Positions 1-6,348 of a stretch of DNA of 7,908 nucleotides are shown in pieces (the first letter of the stretch is position 1; each line of letters begins with the position of its first letter). A program made the position numbers and the translations under genes. Below the pieces are notes generated by a model, which was not told where the DNA came from, did no database searches, and saw nothing but the letters and a program-made list of their open reading frames with translations. This DNA comes from Candidatus Zixiibacteriota bacterium (lineage in GTDB: Bacteria > Zixibacteria > MSB-5A5 > GN15 > PGXB01). The DNA lies in contig JAUVBC010000094.1 in the NCBI GenBank assembly GCA_030591405.1, positions 1-7,908 on the forward strand, given 5' to 3'.

Positions 1-593
1 CCGGTTTCAAAATTATATATCTTTATCATTTCGATATCAGTATCGAATTTTGGCGCATAGTGTTTCACTTGCCGCGGATCGATTTCACCCAGAGCCATTA
101 TTGTGTAGGCTTGGATATAAATATCAGGTTGCTCCAATAATTTTATTAGTAAATCGATTTTATCAACAAAAGGTTTGGGATCAACCGATGCCACCCGGTA
201 CACTGCCAGATGAGACCCTCTTTCAAAAGGTTCTTCATCAAGAAAAGCCAGAAGCATTGGCCCAAATTCTTCGATCAATTGCGGGACATTGATCAATATT
301 TCTCCGATGATTTCGGGTGAATGCCACCCTAAACCGCCCGACTCATCATTCATCATCCAAAATTGCTGGCGAAGCAGGTTTTTTATTTTTTTAAGACCAT
401 TGGTGGACCAGATAGCGGCAACCCTACCAATCGCTTCTATAGCTCGCCATCTGACCAGTTCATCAGCGTCATAAGCCAAAGAAAAAAGAACTCGCTGAGG
501 ATTTCGAATATTTTCTATCCAACTTTGAACAGCTTCCAAATCTCTTCGAATCAGGAGTTCTTTTACTTTAGATTTCTCTATACTATTACTCAT
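1..593 (-). CDS. HEAT-repeat-like protein, DVU0298-type (3' end beyond the window)
   Basis: Reading leftward from ATG at 593-591, 197 codons stay open to the window edge, so the C-terminus is missing. The product is helical and soluble, with no signal peptide, membrane segment or cysteine. Two stretches look like HEAT repeats: residues 39-60 (LAYDADELVRWRAIEAIGRVA) and about 154-172 (QPDIYIQAYTIMALGEID). Between them is a characteristic block, WMMNDESGGLGWHSPE (79-94), then EEPFERGSHLAVYRVAS (120-136). From memory this layout matches conserved hypothetical HEAT proteins of sulfate reducers called the DVU0298 family; no function is known to me. It is the last visible gene of the operon. Its ATG lies 9 bp after the preceding stop, and that stop (TAA) is in frame with it, so nothing further upstream can start this gene. 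No clear Shine-Dalgarno is present, which suggests translational coupling. That the gene is real is well supported; the family name is moderately so. Confidence 0.8.
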   Translation of the reverse strand, partial: MSNSIEKSKVKELLIRRDLEAVQSWIENIRNPQRVLFSLAYDADELVRWRAIEAIGRVAAIWSTNGLKKIKNLLRQQFWMMNDESGGLGWHSPEIIGEILINVPQLIEEFGPMLLAFLDEEPFERGSHLAVYRVASVDPKPFVDKIDLLIKLLEQPDIYIQAYTIMALGEIDPRQVKHYAPKFDTDIEMIKIYNFET

Positions 594-602
594 AAATCGA
601 GA

Positions 603-1097
603 TTAATAAGTCTCCAGGTCGCTCCACTCTGCATCCTCAAGCCATCTCGCCGGCTTATCCAAAAATTGAATCACATTTTCGATAGCCACCCAATGGTTAT
701 GTTCTTCGTCGGCGATTTTCTTGAGAATCCTTTTATTATTTTCGTCATCAACCTCGTCGATTTTTTCCCGATAGAATTTTTCCGCTTTTTTTTCAGTTTC
801 GAGGGCGACTTCCCAGACTTTTCTAAAATCTGATTCGACGGCATAATCTTTGTTGTTTTCTTTTAATTCGGCGAAAATAGTTTTGACGGTGTCAATAATG
901 GTCGTTTTGTTATCGTCCATGTACTCGGCGGTTTCCTGATTCATCATCGCCTTGAATATTTTATAATGCTTATGTTCGTCATTGGCCATTTCAGTCAAAA
1001 CTCTTTTCAGGGCTGGATTCTCAGCTTTCTCGGCATGCTCGAGATAATATGCTTGACCATCCTCTTCCATTTTCATAGCAAATTCAAAAATATTCAT
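603..1097 (-). CDS. Rubrerythrin-like diiron protein without rubredoxin domain
   Basis: A 164-residue four-helix-bundle protein of the rubrerythrin/ferritin-like superfamily (COG1633 type). Both halves carry the diiron pattern Glu-x29-Glu-x2-His: E11, E41 and H44 in the first half, and E102, E132 and H135 in the second, within DEHKH (40-44) and DEEHNHW (130-136). The carboxylate-bridged diiron centre suggests NADH- or rubredoxin-driven H2O2 reduction or iron oxidation; the exact reaction cannot be read from sequence. The C-terminal rubredoxin domain of classical rubrerythrin is absent and there are no cysteines. Instead the protein ends in an aromatic acidic tail, WLEDAEWSDLETY. An AAGG-like ribosome site lies about 6 nt before the ATG. 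The gene sits between ferritin (56 bp upstream) and the HEAT-like gene (9 bp downstream). It was probably named rubrerythrin or ferritin-family protein in related genomes. Confidence 0.87.
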   Translation of the reverse strand: MNIFEFAMKMEEDGQAYYLEHAEKAENPALKRVLTEMANDEHKHYKIFKAMMNQETAEYMDDNKTTIIDTVKTIFAELKENNKDYAVESDFRKVWEVALETEKKAEKFYREKIDEVDDENNKRILKKIADEEHNHWVAIENVIQFLDKPARWLEDAEWSDLETY

Positions 1098-1153
1098 ACA
1101 TTACCTTCAATTGCTTTTTGGTTGTTTATCTGATTCTATTAAATCTTATATTA

Positions 1154-1663
1154 TTATGCTGTAGTCGGCGGTGTAAATATCCGCTGACCCATTTCGCGAT
1201 CAACCTGAAACAGCCCAGCTTTAGATTCGCCCAATAGTTTTAGCTGCTGGATAATTGATTTGGCCGACGCCTCTTCTTCCACCTGCTCGTTAACAAACCA
1301 CTGGAGAAATATATTAGAAGCATGATCTTTTTCCTCAATAGCTATATCAACAAGATTGTTAATCATGCTGGTGACTTTCTGCTCATGTGAATAAGCTGTC
1401 TCAAATACATCTAAAGGTGATTTCCATTCAAACGGAGGAGCTTCAAATCCTTTCAAAGCGGCTCTTCCATCACGCTCAATAACGTAGTCAAACATTTTGT
1501 GCGCGTGAAACTCTTCTTCCTGAAACTGAATTCTCATCCAATTGGCAAAACCGGAAAGATCAATAGATTCCAGATATGCCGCCATAGCAAGGTACAGGTG
1601 GGCAGAATAAAACTCGGCCGCAATCTGATTATTGAAACCATCTTCCATTTTCTTACTAATCAT
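1154..1663 (-). CDS. ftnA: Non-haem bacterial ferritin (FtnA type)
   Basis: A 169-residue maxi-ferritin subunit that would assemble into a 24-mer cage, oxidise Fe2+ at a dinuclear ferroxidase centre and store ferric iron in the cytoplasm. Its ligands fall at the same residue numbers as in E. coli FtnA: E17, E50, H53, E94, Q127 and E130 for sites A and B, Y24 near the centre, and E49, E126 and E129 for the third iron site C. The helix-1 sequence NNQIAAEFYSAHLYLAM and the motif LQWFVNEQVEEE (120-131) are diagnostic. No haem-binding Met as in bacterioferritin is evident. The start is ATG with GAGGA about 9 nt upstream. It follows three rubrerythrin-like genes in the same operon, 49 bp after the previous stop. 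Placing iron storage together with peroxide and superoxide removal suits a PerR- or Fur-controlled strategy that limits Fenton chemistry (inference). Confidence 0.96.
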   Translation of the reverse strand: MISKKMEDGFNNQIAAEFYSAHLYLAMAAYLESIDLSGFANWMRIQFQEEEFHAHKMFDYVIERDGRAALKGFEAPPFEWKSPLDVFETAYSHEQKVTSMINNLVDIAIEEKDHASNIFLQWFVNEQVEEEASAKSIIQQLKLLGESKAGLFQVDREMGQRIFTPPTTA

Positions 1664-1712
1664 AATTTAGTATCCTCTGTTATTCATAAATATTCAATAT
1701 TGTACTGTTTGA

Positions 1713-2225
1713 TTAAAAGGGAGAAAAGCCGCTGGATGACCAGAAATCCTCTTTCAGTTCCTCTTGTTGTTTTAATAAAGCCTGATGGTGACCCGCTTCC
1801 CAACCGGCAAGTTTGGCATAAAAATCTTTCATGGTCAAATCTGCAACTGACTCTGATTGTTCCCGATAATAATTCATAGCATCGTGCTCAAGCTGTATCC
1901 CAATCGACAATGAGGTCATTTCAAAATTTGCATCTTTTATACGCGATCTCAATTCTTTGGAAAAGATTGGGGAAACCTCGGAAAGAACTGTCTGGGTTCC
2001 CAATTTTAACGACTTATTCGGCTGACCTGTTTCCATAATAGATTTATATTGGTCTTTCAAAAACTGCATATGGTCCAGTTCTTCGCGGGCAAGAATTTCA
2101 AATACTTCCCGTCCTTTGGCATCCTCGGTACTTTTGGCCGCCATCAGATAAAAACTATGTCCATACCTTTCAGCTTTGATCGCTTTTAATAAGCCATCGG
2201 CCAACAATTTTTTATTATCTGTCAT
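1713..2225 (-). CDS. Ferritin-like (rubrerythrin-family) diiron protein
   Basis: A 170-residue COG1633-type four-helix protein. Diiron ligands are predicted in two symmetric halves: E19 with E49 and H52 (REELDH), and E113 (LEHDAMNYY) with E143 and H146 (WEAGHH). Each half keeps the spacing of 30 between its two glutamates. The segment between the halves (about 75-105, SEVSPIFSKELRSRIKDA) is typical of this family. It has no cysteines, no rubredoxin domain and no signal peptide, and it ends in DFWSSSGFSPF. Probable roles are peroxide reduction or Fe2+ oxidation in the cytoplasm; substrate and electron donor are unknown. The gap to the preceding gene is 20 bp. The ribosome site is weak (GGA about 10 nt before ATG), so translation may be partly coupled. 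It differs strongly in sequence from its neighbours, which argues against a recent tandem duplication. Confidence 0.85.
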   Translation of the reverse strand: MTDNKKLLADGLLKAIKAERYGHSFYLMAAKSTEDAKGREVFEILAREELDHMQFLKDQYKSIMETGQPNKSLKLGTQTVLSEVSPIFSKELRSRIKDANFEMTSLSIGIQLEHDAMNYYREQSESVADLTMKDFYAKLAGWEAGHHQALLKQQEELKEDFWSSSGFSPF

Positions 2226-2245
2226 AATATTTATTCCGTCAAATA

Positions 2246-2749
2246 TTAATATTCCTGACCAAACTCCTCAAAATCAAAAAACGAGCCGGTCTTTGTCAGG
2301 TAATTGATCTCAGCCTGCACGATAGCAGTATGACCATCTTCAATTTCGAGAAACGGTTTGAAAAATTCACCGTTGGATTCAAGCTCATCAACCATCTTGC
2401 GATAGAAATTTGATGTCTCCTGCTCCATACCGAGTGCTTTTTTGAGCATTTCCAGTTCGGTCTCAAACTCATTTTCAGTCATGTGGTTGTCAAGTTGTTT
2501 GACACCTTCTTCGATTTTCTCAAACGAAGGTACAACTGTTTTTAGATCGCTGGATGAGATTGTTCCGGTTTTTTTCCATTCGTCTAACTTACACTCAAGA
2601 AAGTCAACATGTCCCTGTTCTTCATCACCAAGAACCTTGAATACTTTTTGGCCGGTTTCATCCTTGATTTTATCGACAGAGTTTAAATAGGTGTCTCTAA
2701 CCTTTATTTCATATTCAATGGCAGTTTTGATTGCCTCTTCGAAAGTCAT
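2246..2749 (-). CDS. Ferritin-like (rubrerythrin-family) diiron protein
   Basis: A 167-residue COG1633-type protein with predicted ligands E14, E44 and H47 (DEEQGH) in the first half and E109, E137 and H140 (IEDGH) in the second. The Glu-Glu spacing is 30 in the first half but 28 in the second, which sets it apart from its neighbours. It carries one cysteine (C53) just after the first ExxH motif and lacks a rubredoxin domain. The C-terminal tail, TGSFFDFEEFGQEY, resembles the aromatic FDxxEF ending I recall from other members of this family. A good GGGAG ribosome site stands 6 nt before the ATG, and only 16 bp separate it from the preceding gene. Peroxidase or ferroxidase activity is likely from the family, but not assigned. 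It is the second of three consecutive rubrerythrin-like genes. Confidence 0.85.
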   Translation of the reverse strand: MTFEEAIKTAIEYEIKVRDTYLNSVDKIKDETGQKVFKVLGDEEQGHVDFLECKLDEWKKTGTISSSDLKTVVPSFEKIEEGVKQLDNHMTENEFETELEMLKKALGMEQETSNFYRKMVDELESNGEFFKPFLEIEDGHTAIVQAEINYLTKTGSFFDFEEFGQEY

Positions 2750-2765
2750 ATTCTCTCCCTAAAAA

Positions 2766-3221
2766 TTAGTTTTCCTGAAAAACGTGATCGTCATAGTCAA
2801 TTTCAAACTGAAGTTTATGCTTCGCCTCTTCCTGAGCCAGAGCCAGAAAAGTCTCTTTCAAACCAGCATCGTCGGTGGAGTTGGCCAGATCTGTGTACAG
2901 CTTAAATGATGCTTTCTCGGAGTTCATGGCGGCAAGCATCGCATCCTGGACATCGAAATCACCATCATCAAAACGATTATCAACCATAACGTCAACAATT
3001 TTCAGATCCAAAATTTTCTGCTTCGATGTTAACAATAGATTGCCAGCTTTGACCTGTTCCAATTTTGCCTTATGACTTTTCTCTTCCAGAGCAAACCGCT
3101 CAAAAATATCTTTGATATTTGGTTTTGACATTCTGGCAGCCATCTGTGTGTAAAAATCGGCAGCATCTTCTTCTTTGCCAATTGCAAAGTCTAATACGGC
3201 ATCAACTGAATCAAATTTCAT
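2766..3221 (-). CDS. Ferritin-like (rubrerythrin-family) diiron protein, short form
   Basis: A 151-residue protein, the shortest of the rubrerythrin-like set. Predicted diiron ligands are E17 (GKEEDAADFY), E47 and H50 (LEEKSH), E102 (NSEKASFKLY), and E132 and H135 (QEEAKH), each glutamate pair 30 apart. The linker between the halves is about ten residues shorter than in the neighbouring paralogues. It is cysteine-free, has no rubredoxin domain, and ends in an Asp/His-rich tail (IDYDDHVFQEN). A strong AGGAGG site precedes the ATG. The 71 bp upstream of it is the longest gap in the operon, after desulfoferrodoxin. The gene directly follows superoxide reductase, so removal of the H2O2 made by that enzyme is a reasonable but unproven role. 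Confidence 0.85.
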   Translation of the reverse strand: MKFDSVDAVLDFAIGKEEDAADFYTQMAARMSKPNIKDIFERFALEEKSHKAKLEQVKAGNLLLTSKQKILDLKIVDVMVDNRFDDGDFDVQDAMLAAMNSEKASFKLYTDLANSTDDAGLKETFLALAQEEAKHKLQFEIDYDDHVFQEN

Positions 3222-3292
3222 CTTTCCTCCTGTTATGTCCTATATGCTTGATACTGGAAGCTAATAACTTTCCAGATCATTTTAATAAATTT

Positions 3293-3667
3293 TTATGCTT
3301 TCCAGAGCCCATGTAGATTACAATATTCGCGAGCTGTGACATTGTCTCCATCAATGTTAAAGAAAGCTTCTGGTTTTTCACCCGGATTTAGAAACTGACG
3401 ATACGCTTTTCCATCAACGATTAATTCAATCCATTCGATAAAATGATCGTCCTGCATCGGATGTTCAACGCTCCCGACCGTAACTTTATATCCGCCGTTG
3501 ACTTTTTCAATCACCGGAACATGTTTTTCGGTTGCAGCGTCGGTTTCGCCCTCTTTTAGTAGTCTCATATTCTGACCGCAACAGACCAGAGTGCCCCCGG
3601 CGGCATGGACGACTTCGACCATATTGCCACACACCTCACATTTGTAAATCTGTAATCTTTTTGTCAT
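3293..3667 (-). CDS. dfx: Desulfoferrodoxin (two-iron superoxide reductase, type I)
   Basis: A 124-residue cytoplasmic superoxide reductase that converts superoxide to H2O2 without releasing O2, the usual route in anaerobes. The N-terminal desulforedoxin domain has all four cysteines of the FeCys4 centre I: C10, C13, C29 and C30. The C-terminal neelaredoxin domain has every ligand of the catalytic Fe(His)4Cys centre II: H49, H69, H75, H119 and C116, plus the conserved E47-K48 pair beside the active site (EKHVP). Length and numbering match Desulfovibrio desulfuricans Dfx. The electron donor is normally rubredoxin, and no rubredoxin gene is visible in the window. The ATG has a GGGAG site about 10 nt upstream. 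The gene lies 32 bp after the fumarase-like gene and directly before the rubrerythrin-like genes. Confidence 0.97.
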   Translation of the reverse strand: MTKRLQIYKCEVCGNMVEVVHAAGGTLVCCGQNMRLLKEGETDAATEKHVPVIEKVNGGYKVTVGSVEHPMQDDHFIEWIELIVDGKAYRQFLNPGEKPEAFFNIDGDNVTAREYCNLHGLWKA

Positions 3668-3699
3668 AATTTAGTTCTCCCAGCTATATTTACCCAATA

Positions 3700-5109
3700 T
3701 TAATCAATTTTTTCCGACTCATCGTGATTATTTACCAACGAGCTAATATCTAATATCTTTTCGAGTTTGTCAATGTCCATAATCTTCTTTGATATCGCCA
3801 ATTCTTTGACCGATCGGTTTTTTTCCAAAGCCTCTTTGGCCAAATCGGCCGCTTGAGCATATCCGATATAGGGGTTCAAAGCTGTTGCCAATGAGGGACT
3901 TCTTTCGGCAAAATATCGGCATCTTTTTGCATCGGCAGTGATACCTTTCAGGCAATGATTATTAAAGCTGTTAATGCCACCGGTTAAAATTTCAATCTCC
4001 TGAAGCAGATTAAATCCGATCACCGGCATCATAACATTTAATTCAAGTTGCCCTGCCTGCGAGGCTTGCAATATTGCGGTGTCATTTCCAAGGGCGTGGA
4101 AACAGACCATATTGAGCATCTCAGGCAAAACAGGATTGACTTTGCCCGGCATAATCGATGATCCGGGCTGTACGGCCGGAAGTTTTATCTCGGCCAAACC
4201 GGTCAACGGACCAGAGCTTAATAATCTCAGGTCATCGGCAATCTTGCGAAGCCCCGAAATCAGGATACGAAGTGTTCCGGCGATTTCAACAACGACGCCA
4301 AAACTCTGCATCGCCTCAAACATATTTGGCGCACTCCGAAATGAATAACCAGTTGACTCATTAATATTTTTGATAATCTCTTTTTGATATCCTGATGGCG
4401 CATTGATTCCGGTTCCAACAGCAGTTCCGCCAATGCCCAAATCAAGCAGTGAATCGGAAGCTTTTTTTATTTTTTTGCGGGCATGTTTGATCATTCCATA
4501 ATATGCCTCAAATTCCTGACCCAAACTAATCGGGACCGCATCCTGAAGATGGGTCCGGCCAGATTTTATAATATCCTTAAATTCCTCGGCCTTTATACCG
4601 AGCGATGTTTTCAGATCTTTTATCGCCGGTAAAAGCTGTTCTTGCAGCTCAATATAGGCTGCAATGTGAATAGCGGTATGAATCGTATCATTGGTAGATT
4701 GACTCATGTTGGCATGATCGTTGGGATTCACTTGTTTATATTCGCCCAAATTGCCGCCAAGAATTTCCTCGGCACGATTAGCCAAAACCTCATTGATGTT
4801 CATATTTTGAGAAGTTCCGGCACCAGCCTGAAACAGATCAACCACAAATTGATCATTAAACTTCTCAGCCAAAATTTCATCGGCAGCGGTAACCAAAGCC
4901 TGCCCAATATTATTATCGAGTTGGCCGACAGCCATATTAGACAAAGCGGCGGCGCGTTTAATAATTGCCTGTGCTTTTACAAAAGAGATGGGGAGACGAA
5001 GCGAGCTTACCGTAAAATTCTCCACAGCTCGCTGTGTCTGGGCACCATAATAGACATCTTTGGGAACTTTTACTTCGCCCAACGTATCTTTTTCAATTCT
5101 GAATTCCAC
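3700..5109 (-). CDS. Class II fumarase/aspartase-superfamily lyase (fumarate hydratase favoured)
   Basis: A 469-residue homotetrameric lyase that either hydrates fumarate to malate or deaminates aspartate to fumarate. Superfamily motifs are complete: GAGTSQNMN (96-104), SQSTND (136-141), SGRTHLQDAVP (183-193, H187), and the catalytic serine loop GSSIMPGKVN (316-325, S318). GAQTQRAVENF (22-32), GGTAVGTGINAP (227-238) and SGPLTGLAEIKLP (299-311) are close to actinobacterial-type FumC. Against this, STND rather than SSND and DLRLLSSGP are more aspartase-like, so the substrate is not settled. Position 144 has His where the family usually has Pro (ND-T-x-P-T). The start is GTG. Class II fumarases carry no Fe-S cluster and tolerate superoxide, which suits a gene between thiol peroxidase and superoxide reductase. 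The gap from tpx is 20 bp. Confidence 0.9.
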   Translation of the reverse strand: MEFRIEKDTLGEVKVPKDVYYGAQTQRAVENFTVSSLRLPISFVKAQAIIKRAAALSNMAVGQLDNNIGQALVTAADEILAEKFNDQFVVDLFQAGAGTSQNMNINEVLANRAEEILGGNLGEYKQVNPNDHANMSQSTNDTIHTAIHIAAYIELQEQLLPAIKDLKTSLGIKAEEFKDIIKSGRTHLQDAVPISLGQEFEAYYGMIKHARKKIKKASDSLLDLGIGGTAVGTGINAPSGYQKEIIKNINESTGYSFRSAPNMFEAMQSFGVVVEIAGTLRILISGLRKIADDLRLLSSGPLTGLAEIKLPAVQPGSSIMPGKVNPVLPEMLNMVCFHALGNDTAILQASQAGQLELNVMMPVIGFNLLQEIEILTGGINSFNNHCLKGITADAKRCRYFAERSPSLATALNPYIGYAQAADLAKEALEKNRSVKELAISKKIMDIDKLEKILDISSLVNNHDESEKID

Positions 5110-5117
5110 TCTATCAT

Positions 5118-5123
5118 CTCCCC
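5118..5123 (-). promoter_or_regulatory. Ribosome binding site fixing a GTG start
   Basis: On the minus strand GGGGAG lies 8 nt before the GTG at 5109-5107. No in-frame ATG gives the family's N-terminus (EFRIEKDTLGEV), and the nearby ATG at 5117-5115 is out of frame. The lyase therefore starts at GTG. Confidence 0.75.
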
Positions 5124-5129
5124 AGCTTT

Positions 5130-5648
5130 TTATCCTAATAATTTTTTGGTCGCATCCAAGACTTCATCATAATTTGGCTCTTCGGTAGTTTCTTCGACAT
5201 ATTGGATATATTGGACTTTGCCTTCTTTGTCGACAACAAAAATCGTGCGGGCCAAAAGTCCCAATTCCTTTATCAAGACACCAAAATTATTACCAAATGC
5301 TCTGTCCCGATAATCGGACAGTAATTTTATATTCTCAACTCCCCCGGCGGCACACCAGCGAGCCTGCGCAAACGGCAGATCCATGCTAATTGTCAAGATA
5401 ACAACATCATCTCCAAATTTGCCAGCTTCCTGATTAAATCTTTTTGCTTCCAAATCACAAGTCGGGGTATCAACCGACGGAACCGAGACAATTATAACCG
5501 TTTTGCCCTTGAAGTCTGATAATTTGACTGGTGAAAGACTATCATCAAGGACAGTAAAATCTGGTGCGGTATCTCCGACCTTGACTTCGTCGCCAATCAG
5601 CGTCAGTGGATTACCCTTCATTTTTATAACATCATTTCTTTCGCTCAT
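5130..5648 (-). CDS. tpx: Thiol peroxidase (Tpx, atypical 2-Cys peroxiredoxin)
   Basis: A 172-residue peroxiredoxin of the Tpx subfamily, which reduces H2O2 and alkyl hydroperoxides with thioredoxin as the usual donor. The peroxidatic cysteine is C64 in SVDTPTC (T61-x2-C64). The resolving cysteine is C99 in ARWC, 35 residues on, within the usual Tpx spacing. R134 in LLARTIFVVD completes the active site. GNPLTLIGDEVKVGDTAPDF (12-31) is the typical subfamily N-terminus. There is no signal peptide, so it acts in the cytoplasm. AAGGAG stands 7 nt before ATG. It follows the 2-Cys peroxiredoxin after 60 bp that hold a hairpin, and precedes the fumarase-like gene by 20 bp. Two peroxiredoxins of different classes in one operon point to overlapping peroxide ranges. 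Confidence 0.96.
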   Translation of the reverse strand: MSERNDVIKMKGNPLTLIGDEVKVGDTAPDFTVLDDSLSPVKLSDFKGKTVIIVSVPSVDTPTCDLEAKRFNQEAGKFGDDVVILTISMDLPFAQARWCAAGGVENIKLLSDYRDRAFGNNFGVLIKELGLLARTIFVVDKEGKVQYIQYVEETTEEPNYDEVLDATKKLLG

Positions 5649-5670
5649 TATATTCTCCTTTTAATTAAGC

Positions 5671-5691
5671 GCCGAGAGAATTTCTCCCGGC
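5671..5691 (-). terminator. Intergenic hairpin between peroxiredoxin and tpx (weak or partial terminator)
   Basis: A 21-nt inverted repeat has arms GCCGAGAGAA and TTCTCCCGGC. Nine of ten pairs match, with one A-C mismatch and a one-base centre, so the top pairs would open into the loop. On the operon strand it is followed by CGCTTAATTAAAA, a poor U-tract. On the plus strand TTTAATATTTTC follows. It could attenuate or stabilise the mRNA rather than stop it. The tpx Shine-Dalgarno lies just downstream. The function is inferred from structure only. Confidence 0.4.
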
Positions 5692-5708
5692 ATTTAATAT
5701 TTTCTCGC

Positions 5709-6296
5709 CTATACGTGCTCGGCCAGATATTTGGCAACACCTTCCGCAGTTGGTTTCATAGCATCTTCGCCCTCTTTCCAATTGGCAGGACAAACTTCGC
5801 CATGCTTTTCAGTAAACTGAAGAGCATCAACCATCCGCAGCGCCTCATCGACATTACGACCCAATGACAGATCATTGATTACCGAATGACGAATCACCCC
5901 TTCCTTGTCGATCAGGAACAGTCCACGAAGAGCGACTGTATCATCAATTAGAACACCATAATCGCGCGAAATATTTTTATTCAGATCTGCCACTAACGGA
6001 TACTGAATATTGCCGATTCCGCCTTCTTTGGGATCGGTATTTTTCCAGGCCCAATGAGTGAAATGAGAATCTACCGAGACACCGATTACTTCTGTATTTT
6101 TCGATTTGAATTTGTCGAGCGCCTTGTTAAAAGCGATAATTTCAGAAGGGCAGACAAAAGTAAAATCGAGCGGGTAGAAAAACAGGATCACATATTTGCC
6201 ACGATACGATGAAAGCTTTAACTCGGCAAATGAGTTATCCGGCAAAACCGCCTGAGCGGTAAAATCGGGCGCTTCCCTGGTTACCAAACTTGACAT
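5709..6296 (-). CDS. Typical 2-Cys peroxiredoxin (AhpC/TSA, Prx1 subfamily)
   Basis: A 195-residue cytoplasmic peroxidase for H2O2 and organic peroxides. The peroxidatic cysteine is C49 in DFTFVCPSE (T46-x2-C49), the resolving cysteine is C169 in HGEVCPANW, and R124 is the conserved active-site arginine. This is the full length of the Prx1/AhpC class. The GGIG motif (92-95) is present, but the C-terminal position that reads YF in overoxidation-sensitive enzymes is YL here (190-191). No AhpF flavoprotein is encoded nearby, so the donor is probably thioredoxin or another disulfide reductase. The start is ATG, with only a modest purine-rich site (GGAAAAG) upstream. It lies 52 bp after the uncharacterised ferritin-like gene. 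Confidence 0.96.
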   Translation of the reverse strand: MSSLVTREAPDFTAQAVLPDNSFAELKLSSYRGKYVILFFYPLDFTFVCPSEIIAFNKALDKFKSKNTEVIGVSVDSHFTHWAWKNTDPKEGGIGNIQYPLVADLNKNISRDYGVLIDDTVALRGLFLIDKEGVIRHSVINDLSLGRNVDEALRMVDALQFTEKHGEVCPANWKEGEDAMKPTAEGVAKYLAEHV

Positions 6297-6348
6297 CTTT
6301 TCTTTTCCATTTCTATCTATTTTAATATTTACATTCTGTTTCTAAGTA

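Noticed and set aside
50..833. Plus-strand open frames across the left end
   Set aside because: They lie opposite well-supported minus-strand genes, have no recognisable motifs or ribosome sites, and their sequences look like antisense translations.
1664..1712. Separate promoter for ferritin (TTGAAT, 17 bp, GATACT)
   Set aside because: The -10 would end only 5 bp before the ATG and would overlap the ribosome site, so the match is probably chance in AT-rich DNA.
603..3221. The four rubrerythrin-like genes as a recent tandem duplication
   Set aside because: They share ligand spacing but little other sequence, and differ in linker length, tails and cysteine content. No long DNA repeat is visible between them.
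3254..3275. Inverted repeat CTGGAA/TTCCAG between desulfoferrodoxin and the next gene
   Set aside because: Only six to seven pairs around a loop of eight to ten bases and no T-rich tail on the operon strand. It is too weak to call a terminator or a regulatory element.
4079..5172. Plus-strand open frames opposite the fumarase-like gene
   Set aside because: The minus strand holds a complete 469-residue enzyme with all family motifs; the opposing frames are its shadows.
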